A stretch of DNA of 64,000 bases, taken from positions 57,777,900 to 57,841,899 of the forward strand of contig JASWHV010000002.1 in assembly GCA_030760725.1 (NCBI GenBank), in the 5' to 3' direction. Each line of letters starts with the position of its first letter. Position 1 is the stretch's first letter. Below, one piece after another: positions 56,119 to 64,000 of this stretch. The DNA comes from Neostapfia colusana (lineage: Eukaryota; Streptophyta; Magnoliopsida; Poales; Poaceae). The position numbers were made by a program, and so were the translations under genes. The notes under the pieces are model-generated. The model was not told the DNA's origin. It ran no database searches and saw nothing but the letters and a program-made list of their open reading frames with translations.

Positions 56119-58081
56119 TGCATTGGGGATAGCACAGTACTTAAGGACTGTATTATGGGAAAACTTAGGTTTACGGTGAGGATTCGGGAGTTTCCCAAGT
56201 AATGACTATATTAGCATAGTTACTTAAAGTGGCAAAGACTAACCTATGTGTTATAATTCTGAATTTTCATTATGTAACGACGCACCTACGCTTGGTAAGC
56301 ATGGTAAGGAACGCCACCGAAAGCGGTTCAATTTCGGTTAGCTCACGTGACGAGGAACGTGGTTCAGGGATTGGTCTCACAGCTTGGTGTGAGACGTAAA
56401 TATGAAACTCTTGGACTCTTCATGTTCCTGAGTTCATATGAAACGCTGATCCCTAGCGTGCATTAGGCAAGTAAGTGGAGACCCCATCGCGTGGTCAGTA
56501 ACGCGAGAGTTTGTTCGTCTGGAAGTAGCCCAGGGGGGCATACGCAGCGCTTGCCATCGGCGTGCCCTGCAGGGTAGTAGGTGGTATCTGTTGGGTTGAT
56601 AACATTCCCAACCGTGACGACCCGTTCATGACATACTCGGGTTCCCCGTCGTGTGGTGTTGAAACACGATGACGTACCTTGAGACGTGACCTAACTCAAG
56701 GACGGCCGTATGTCAATGATATGAGCGTTTGTATTTACTTTTAAATATGATCCTGCCTGAAATGAAAACAACCATTGAGTGCACTATTATTGTGTGGTCT
56801 TCTGCAGGTACCAACCACGTATGTATCCGTGTAGTAAACGTGTGCGAGAGACCGTTTAGTGCCACACTTGAGACGTATATGCCGGTACAATCCGGTTAGG
56901 ATTTTCTTTTGTGAGGAATGTAGTACCGAGATATCATAGGCATCTGCATGAAAAATAATTATAACAAGGAATTAAAATCACTAGGTTCAACATTTAGGGC
57001 CCTGGTTGGGTATAAGAATGTGATAGTGGGACCGGATAGCCAAAGGAATGAAAAACAGAGTGCTCTGCGGGGCAGCAAGTTTGCTGATCTTCAACAGGGC
57101 ATAAATCACTGGTATTTGAGCCCAGGGAGGTATGGTATATAGTTCTGGAAAGTTATTTGAGTACTCTACAACTTTGTTGTATATTTTTAAGAGCTGAAAC
57201 ACACCTTAAGATGGCTTAAATCCCAGAGGAACGTAAACTGTCCAGAACCAGGACCGAGGGAAATACTCTCTGGACTGTTCTGTTTTTCAAACATAACTCC
57301 CAGTAGAAAAATCTAAAATTTTCATATGATACATATTTATAAAGGGTAGAAGATGTGTTACATCCTTGTAATTCAAAGTTTCTGAAATTTCAGCACAGAT
57401 TTCAGTGGAAACCATGGTTGAAAACAGCAACTTCCCAAAGGAGGTGCTGTTAAAATTATTCCGGAGATTCTGCTGACTTTGAATGACCATAACGTTTTAA
57501 CCAGATATGATCTGAGGGCAAGTAAATACTCGTTGGAAAGATACTGACGTTAACGTTAACTTTGGTATTCAGTTTGAGTCATGAAAATGCCCAGAACCAG
57601 ATCAAAATGTTGGATATGTAGAAACTGGTCATTCTGACATAGGAATGACAGTTGAACTCGTGTGAGAGATTGTTGTACCCTAAGGGGGGTTTAAGTACTT
57701 CCAATGGGGTAGAACATACTCATAATAGATATCTTCAACTAGTGAAATATTTGAGTATAGGTCTCACTCAAGTTTCTTTTACTAGAGACTATGTTTGTGT
57801 CGTATAGAAGATAAAAGGGTGGTATACGTGATGACAACGCGATAGTGACGTCTCGTAGTGACCAAACCTAGTTGTGGTGAGCTTCCAAAGGGGATGTTCA
57901 TCAAGTTGGATTAAACTAGTTTGTATTTTGTCTGGTAATGGTGTATCTTGTGCAAAGTTATTACATTATCTACGTACGAGATGTATCGCTTGAATTTATT
58001 GTCATTATGTTTTTACACCTATTTCATTTGGACTGCATGCAATATGTTGCGGGACTGATGTTTATCGTCGTATGGTTGCAG
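56119..58081 (+). other. Element F leader
   Basis: About 2 kb, no gene. Donor-like GTGAGG (56176) and GTAAGC (56295); GTATGGTTGCAG ends at 58081, directly before the gag ATG. Blocks at 56280-56640 match the leader of B closely (GGTCTCACAGCTTGGTGTGAGAC and on). Inverted repeat ACAGAG-TG-CTCTGC at 57055-57068. Confidence 0.6.
57055..57610 (+). repeat. Degenerate ~193-bp tandem repeat in leader of F (3 units)
   Basis: Marker CATAA at about 57100, 57292 and 57489; the marker TGGAAAG recurs in step. Confidence 0.45.
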
Positions 58082-59320
58082 ATGGTTCACACTAGGACCA
58101 CGCACGAGGTTGGTGGATCTAGCTAACAGGGAGGTGATGACTCCCAGCCACCGGCCCACGACAGCACCCCGCAGCAGCAGCACCACCGCCGCCGCCGCTT
58201 ACTCTAGCGGATGTGATAGCGGCACTGGTGGGTGGTCGTGAGGAGCTGACCGACCTGCTCCGCACGATCGTGCAGAATACGTCCCAGGCGGGGGGGGGGG
58301 GGGGGGGGTCAAGACAGAGGGCCTCGTGAGCCCCGTGAGGTGTCGTACTCGGACTTCATGAGTACGCACCCTCCAGTGTTCACTGAAGCTGAAGAACCAC
58401 TGGAGGCTGACAACTGGCTGCGGACCATCGAGTCCAAGTTCGGGCTGCTCCAATGCACGGAGTGGCAAAAGACTTTGTTCGCAGCGCAGCAGCTTCATGG
58501 TGCCGCTGGTGCGTGGTGGGCGAATTATGTTGCCTCACGTCCGGCTGGCCATGCCGTAGAATGGGAAGAGTTCCAGGAGGCGTTCCGCGCCTATCATATT
58601 CCTCCCGGAATAGTGAAGAGGAAGTTCCAAGAATTCTTGGAGCTGAAGCAGGGCGGGAGGAGTGCCCACAACTACTCCCATGCCTTCAACCATCTGGCGC
58701 AATATGCGTCAGACTACATCTCCACTGAGGAGAAGAAGCGGGAACACTTCTATCGGGGATTACACCCCGAAATGAAGACACATCTCGTTCAGTGGAATCG
58801 CGGCACTTTCAATGACCTGGTCAATGCCGCGATCATGCAAGAGGACGCTCAGCGGGAGTTGGCAGCTGAGCAGAGGAAGCGCAGCGCTCCACCTAGCAGT
58901 GGGGGTGGCACTCCCCAGAAGTACCGGATGGTGTATCGGACGCCATCCGGGCAGCAGTGGCACCCACCGGCGCGACCTCAACGGTTCGGGGGACGTCCTT
59001 TTCAGTCACCTCCGTTCCGTCCGCCAATGCCACCACCAAGACAGCAGCAGCAGCCGCAGCAGATGGTACCATGGGCGTTTCCACCACCACAACGCGCCCC
59101 GGGTTTCCGTCCACCGATCAGCGGGGGACCGCCCCGCTTCACTTGCTTCACTTGTGGCCAGGCGGGCCACTTCGTGAAGGACTGTCCCCAGGGGCAGCAG
59201 AGCAGCGGGCAAGCCCAGTTCCAGGGCGGTGCTCGAGGCCGACCTCCGGTCAAGAAGGTTGGTCAGCGGACTGGGGGCGTCCGCAACCTCGACAATGAGG
59301 ACGCCCCAGAGGGAGACAAG
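58082..59320 (+). pseudogene. gag: Element F gag (early stop and frame change, then long intact core)
   Basis: ATG at 58082 gives MVHTRTTHEVGGSS and then a stop. The frame that reads LADVIAALVGGREELTDLLRTIVQN continues through a run of 19 G to a 352-codon open frame from 58340. That frame holds the gag core (PPVFTEAEEPLEADNW; AAQQLHGAAGAWW), a Pro/Gln-rich linker and a perfect CCHC knuckle (CFTCGQAGHFVKDC, about 59148-59189). The frame is lost again near 59320 at DAPEGDK. Most of the protein is intact, so decay is recent. Confidence 0.88.
58290..58308 (+). repeat. Run of 19 G in element F gag
   Basis: It lies in what would be a Gly-rich linker and probably causes or hides a frameshift. Its length is prone to both replication and sequencing error. 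Confidence 0.85.
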
Positions 59321-62300
59321 TGCTGGCGGGTACGTTTACTCTCAACAATCAAGCCATCATCATACTGTTTGATTCTGGTGCAACCCACAGCTTTATAAGT
59401 GCATCCTATGTGGCTAAGCACGAAATGCAAATCTTCCCAACCGACTGCACCTATATGATCTGCTCACCGGGAGGGAAGATCTCCGCAAATATGATGATCC
59501 CAAAAGCACCTCTGTGCTTAGGGGGAAACTATATCCCACCACCTTGATAATCCTTATGGGGCAAAAGATTGATGAAATCTTAGGGATGTCATGGCTACAA
59601 TACCATGGCGCTGTCCTAGAGACTGGGACACGGACGGTTCATTTAAACTCTCCATTCCACCGTCCGCATTCCATGGTGTTAGACACTCCAGTCCGGGAAG
59701 TTTTAGCAATTGATAATGCTGAAGCTCTCAAGTTAGAAGACATCCCCGTAGTCCGGGAGTATCCTGATGTGTTCCCGGATGATCTTCCGGGCATGCCACC
59801 TGAGCGGGACGTCGAGTTCAAGATTGAACTTGCACCCGGGACTACGCCCATATCATGGAGGCCATACAAAATGGCTCCAAATGAGCTGGCTGACCTGAAA
59901 GAACAGCTCAATGATCTGTTGAGCAAGGGTTTCATTACGCCGAGTTCCTCGCCTTGGGGATGCTTGGCGTTGTTCGTGAAGAAGAAGGATGAAACCTTGA
60001 GGCTGTGTGTGGACTACCGGCCGCTCAACACCGTCACCATCAAGAATAAGTACCCACTGCCCCTCATCGACATATTGTTTGATCAACTTGTGGGTGCAAG
60101 TGTGTTCTCCAAGATGGACCTTCGCTCTGGATATCATCAGATCAAGATCCGGGCGGAGGATATCCCGAAGACGGCTTTCTCAACGAGATACGGCTTATAC
60201 GAATATCTCGTCATGTCCTTTGGTCTCACAAACGCTCCAGCCCATTTCATGTATCTCATGAACTCGGTGTTCATGCCGGAGCTGGACAAGTTCGTGGTAG
60301 TGTTCATCAACGATATCTTGGTTTACTCCAAGACAGAAGTCGAACATGCCGAACACTTGCGGATCGTTCTTCAACGATTGAGAGACCACAAGCTCTACGC
60401 CAAGTTCAGCAAATGTGAGTTTTGGATCAGCCAAGTGCCGTTCTTAGGACATATCATCTTCGCGGAAGGCATTGCGGTTGACCCAAGCAAGATAGAGCAA
60501 GTGCTGAAATGGAAAGCTCCCACTTCAGTCCATGAAGTCAGAAGCTTCCTCGGGTTAGCGGGATACTATCGGAGATTTATTCCAAGTTTCTCCAAGCTCG
60601 CTAAGCCAATGACAGAATTGCTGAAGAAGGGAACAAAATATGTTTGGAACACGGCGTGTGAAGGAGCGTTCCGAGCATTGGTGAAGCATCTCACCACAGC
60701 CCCGGTCTTAGCTCAGCCGGATACAACAAAGCCCTTCGACGTGTATTGTGACGCGTCCGGTATTGGTCTCGGCTGCGTGTTGATGCAGGAAGGACGTGTG
60801 GTCGCATATGGCTCACGCCAATTTCGGAACCATGAGCAGCATTATCCCACTCATGATCTTGAGCTTGCTGCAGTGGTCTTGGCGCTGAAAATGTGGAGGC
60901 ACTATCTCCTGGGGAATCTGGTGCATCTCTACATCGACCACAAGAGCTTGAAATATATTTTCACCCAGAAGGAGCTGAATATGAGGCAGCGGAGGTGGTT
61001 AGAACTAATCAAGGACTATGAGATTGAGATCCATTACCACCCCGGCAAGGCGAATGTGGTGGCCGATGCACTGAGTCAGAAATCACATGTCCATCACCTC
61101 ACCATTACACCGGTGGAGGAGGAAGAGCCGAGTTTATACTTGGTTCCTTATGGATCGTTGTACAACCTTGCCCTCATCACTACTATTAGGGAGGACATCA
61201 TTGCAGCTCAGAAGACTGACAAAGGCATGGCACATCTCCGGAGACGGATAGACAACGGGGAGATCAAATGTTTCTGGAAGGGTGAGGAGGGGACACTATG
61301 GTTCAATCACCGCATAGTCGTACCCCGGGATATGGAGTTAAGGACAAAATCCTCGATGAAGCTCACTTGTCTAAGTACTCCATTCATCCGGGCAGCAACA
61401 AAATGTACCAAGATTTGAAAAAGAAATTTTGGTGGACACGGATGAAGCGGGAGGTAGCGAAGTATGTATCCGAGTGCGATACGTGCCGACGAGTGAAAGC
61501 TGATCACATGAAGAAATCAGGGCTGTTGCAACCCCTGAAGATCCCGGCATGGAAATGGGAAGATGTGAGCATGGATTTCATTGTGGGATTGCCCCTAACT
61601 TCCAACAAACATGACTCCATTTGGGTAATCGTTGATCGGTTAACCAAGACGGCTCACTTCATCCCGGTGAATACACGTTACAATGCCGGCAAACATGCAG
61701 AGCTGTACATAGCAAAGATTTTGTGCTTATACGGGGTACCCAAGACAATCGTCTCGGATCGAGGTGCATTATTTGTATCTCGCTTTTGGGAGCAGCTACA
61801 TGCTGCATTGGGTACTAAGCTGATCAGAAGCTCCGCCTATCACCCTCAAACAGATGGGCAAACAGAGAGGGTGAACCAAGTATTAGAAGACATGTTGAGA
61901 GCATGTGCCATCCACCACGGTAGGAACTTGGATGATCAACTGCCGTTGGCGGAATTCTTGTACAACAACGGCTATCAGGCGAGTATCAAGATGGCACCCT
62001 ACAAAGCTCTCTACGGTCGCAAATGCTGCACCCCATTAAATTGGTGCGAGTCCGGTTAAAGGGTCACATTCGGGATTGATATGGTGAACGACGCTGAAGA
62101 GCGCGTTCGGGCGATTCAAGCTAACTTGAAGGCCGCTCAATCCCGACAGAAGAGCTACACTGATAAGAGGCGTAGACCGTTGCACTTTGACGTTGGTGAA
62201 CACGTGTACCTCCGTGTGTCTCCGATGAAGGGCGTGCACCGGTTCGGTGTGAAGGGGAAGCTCGCTCCCCGTTTCATTGGACCCTACGCTATCACCGAGA

Positions 62301-62623
62301 AGTGCGGACCAGCGGCGTATCGATTGGAGCTACCGGCATCCCTTGCTGGTGTCCATGATGTTTTCCAAGTTTTGCAACTGCGAAAATGTTTAAAGCATAC
62401 AGCTGCTGTTCCTACTGAAGACACCGGCGAGCTGAAACCGGATTTGACATATGATGAGTATCCGGTGGAAATTCTTGATGAGAAAGCCCGAACCACGCGT
62501 AGCAGAATGTTGTGGTTCTACAAAATACTCTGGAGCGACCACACCGCCGAAGAAGCGACGTGGGAGAGTGAGGAATTCCTTCGCTCAAATTACCTGGAGT
62601 TCATGGCATCTCAGCACGGGTAA
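59320..62623 (+). pseudogene. pol: Element F pol (frameshifts, one stop, RT active site FIND)
   Basis: Protease LFDSGATHSFISASY (about 59370); frame change near 59525; RT with the catalytic pair altered (FVVVFINDILVYS, Asp to Asn near 60307); RNase H DVYCDASGIGLGC; frame change near 61340; integrase CDTCRR, VSDRGALF, HPQTDGQTERVNQ; stop TAA at 62057-62059 (GAA to TAA, SG*RVTF); chromodomain YPVEILDEKARTTRS..ATWESEEFLRSNYLEF to 62623. With these few lesions repaired it would match A closely, but as it stands it is not functional. Confidence 0.92.
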
Positions 62624-62676
62624 GTCCCTATTACATCGCTATCTCTTCTTTTGTAATCTCAGGACGAGATTCTTTT

Positions 62677-62689
62677 AAGGGGGGAGGGA
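62677..62689 (+). other. Polypurine tract of element F
   Basis: AAGGGGGGAGGGA directly before TGTAAAAGCC. Confidence 0.92.
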
Positions 62690-64000
62690 TGTAAAAGCCC
62701 AAGAAAAGGGACTTGCAAAAACTTTTCATCACCTCACAACACCACAGTTTTGTGGTGAATATCTTGTGAAGAATTGTGAAGAGCAAGTAACCTCCATCAA
62801 AAGGGTATTAGTTCAAACCTTCTACACATATGATAACACATGAGAGGGTGATTCAAAACTGTTGCATTCAAACTCATGGTTGCAGCAGCTAACACAAGAA
62901 TCAAAGTGCATCATTGGATTCCTTGGGTCCAAATTAGTTGGTAGGCAAAGTTTCAGTAACTTTTGAAAAGGTTTGCTACCCATTTTTCCCAAAAGGGGTC
63001 CAAATGTGCAAAGAATTCAAATATACATTTGAATTTGGGAGAATTTGCCCAAATATACAAATGTAGCTCAGTTGGAAACCCCAAACATTTGAATTCATCA
63101 CTTGCCAAGTTTTTGGAGATCTTTTGAGGGATAGGGGACTGACTGATGGGACCCACATGTCATTGGGGAGGTTAAAATTGCACAAAGACCAATAGCCTTA
63201 GGGGCTAAGTGTTGCACTCGGAACAGAGCCGAGGCTCCACCGTGACTCACCGAGAAGCGCCGGGCGCCACCTCCTGCTCCTCCCTCCCGCGCTGGCGAGC
63301 TCCTCGTGGGGGCTTTATCTCAGCCGTGCCTCAGCGAGCCACAGCACCGAGAGAAACCCGTTTTCCCTCGCTCCCACCGCCAGAGAACAGAGGCGCCGCC
63401 GCCATCGCCAAACCTTTCGGGAGCGACCTCAGCTCGCGTGCAAGCATCGGCAGCCCAGAAAAACAACATCCTCAGACCTCCCACGACCTCCCCGCACCAG
63501 TTCCAGTCGAGCTGAGCCACCACAAACCGAGCAAACGGCGTTCTTCATGGCAGCCGGGAAGAACCGAGCAAAGATGCTCCCGTTGGAAGCTCAGCAGAGG
63601 GCTTGTCACGACCAAGAAGGAGTGGTTTTGGACGTGCCTAGGCTCCACGCTGCTCGACCCCAAAGCCTAGAACCAGTGACCGATCATCACCGGCGAATTT
63701 CGCAAAACACCTCCAGCCGGTGCAGAACTACCCTCTGGTAAGAAAAAACCGTAAATTTCCGACGTAGACTTGCTTAGAGAACATCATACTGCACTCACAG
63801 GAGCTAGACTTGACGGCGCCCAAGTTCACTTCGCAACCCTAGCTGGATTTTGGCTGTAGCCGGCGTATTTTCCGGTTTTCCCACTGCGGATATGGCGGGA
63901 AGGGTCGGGCTCACGGTGACAGCTAGGTTAGAGATCTCCCCGAGCCTTTTTCATGGCCCTGTCGACCTTCCCTGAGATCCCCCGGTGCTGAAGAACCATA
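62690..64000 (+). repeat. Element F 3' LTR, partial
   Basis: The first 1311 bp of the LTR, about 97% identical by eye to 52071-53380, with one small deletion near 63314 (CTTTATCTCAG against CTTAACTCTCAG) and a longer A run near 63745. Confidence 0.93.

Larger units (their letters stand above)
52071..64000 (+). mobile_element. Element F: Tekay-like chromovirus, cut at right by window
   Basis: 5' LTR 52071-56103, primer site, leader, gag, pol, polypurine tract, and the first 1311 bp of the 3' LTR. It is inserted in RNase H of element E; the five bases before it are ATTTA, and the partner lies outside the window. By eye I count roughly 35-40 differences between the two LTR segments over 1.3 kb, about 3%, so it is older than A and younger than E. 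Confidence 0.94.

Noticed and set aside
62620..62664. GGGTAAGT at the F pol stop and TTTGTAATCTCAG 43 bp later as an intron
   Set aside because: Too short for a plant intron and lies after the stop codon; A has only a weak match (GGTAAT).

Overview
The window is a block of nested LTR retrotransposons. I find no host gene, tRNA, rRNA or CRISPR array in it. The organism is almost certainly a flowering plant and most likely a grass: every element is a Ty3/gypsy chromovirus with a C-terminal chromodomain, very long LTRs (3.1-4.0 kb) and a primer site complementary to initiator tRNA-Met, as in the Del/Tekay clade that fills grass genomes. Species cannot be told from the sequence.

Layout. Element A (minus strand, 1-11581, left end cut by the window) has a 4.04 kb 5' LTR, an unusual first ORF and an intact 1141-codon pol; the 1573 bp shared by its two LTRs looks identical, so it is very young. 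It sits inside the 5' LTR of element B (plus, 11582-22353), a decayed gag-pol copy. B is broken in RNase H by a solo LTR, 'G' (18131-21244, 5-bp duplication TAAAG), and ends abruptly in the integrase C-terminal region at element C (minus, 22354-44450). C is a degraded copy of a second family (LTR about 3.1 kb). Element D (plus, 33029-43993, 5-bp duplication GACCT), of the same family, lies inside the 5' LTR of C. To the right of C the sequence does not return to B. It enters the middle of the LTR of element E (plus, 44451-52070), also decayed, which is interrupted in RNase H by element F (plus, 52071 to beyond the window). F has 4.03 kb LTRs about 3% diverged and a nearly complete but frameshifted gag-pol.

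How the parts work: each element has the order LTR - tRNA-Met primer site - leader (0.4-2 kb) - gag (capsid and zinc knuckle) - protease - reverse transcriptase - RNase H - integrase - chromodomain - polypurine tract - LTR. Only A keeps an uninterrupted pol. B, C, D, E and F carry stops, frameshifts or catalytic losses.

Most interesting signals. (1) Both families seem to carry inside the LTR a small acidic ORF split by a GC-AG intron; its reading frame and stop are kept in copies on both strands. (2) In all six elements the gag start codon lies on, or one base from, a good 3' splice acceptor, suggesting a removable leader intron. (3) Element A has a coiled-coil first ORF in place of the usual gag capsid, linked to pol by a one-base frame change. 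(4) The LTRs of C, D and G hold an array of about 56-bp units, each with a CACGTG-like core. (5) The leaders of the long-LTR family contain a degenerate repeat of about 193 bp. All are inferences from reading the sequence; none has been tested by alignment software or transcript data.
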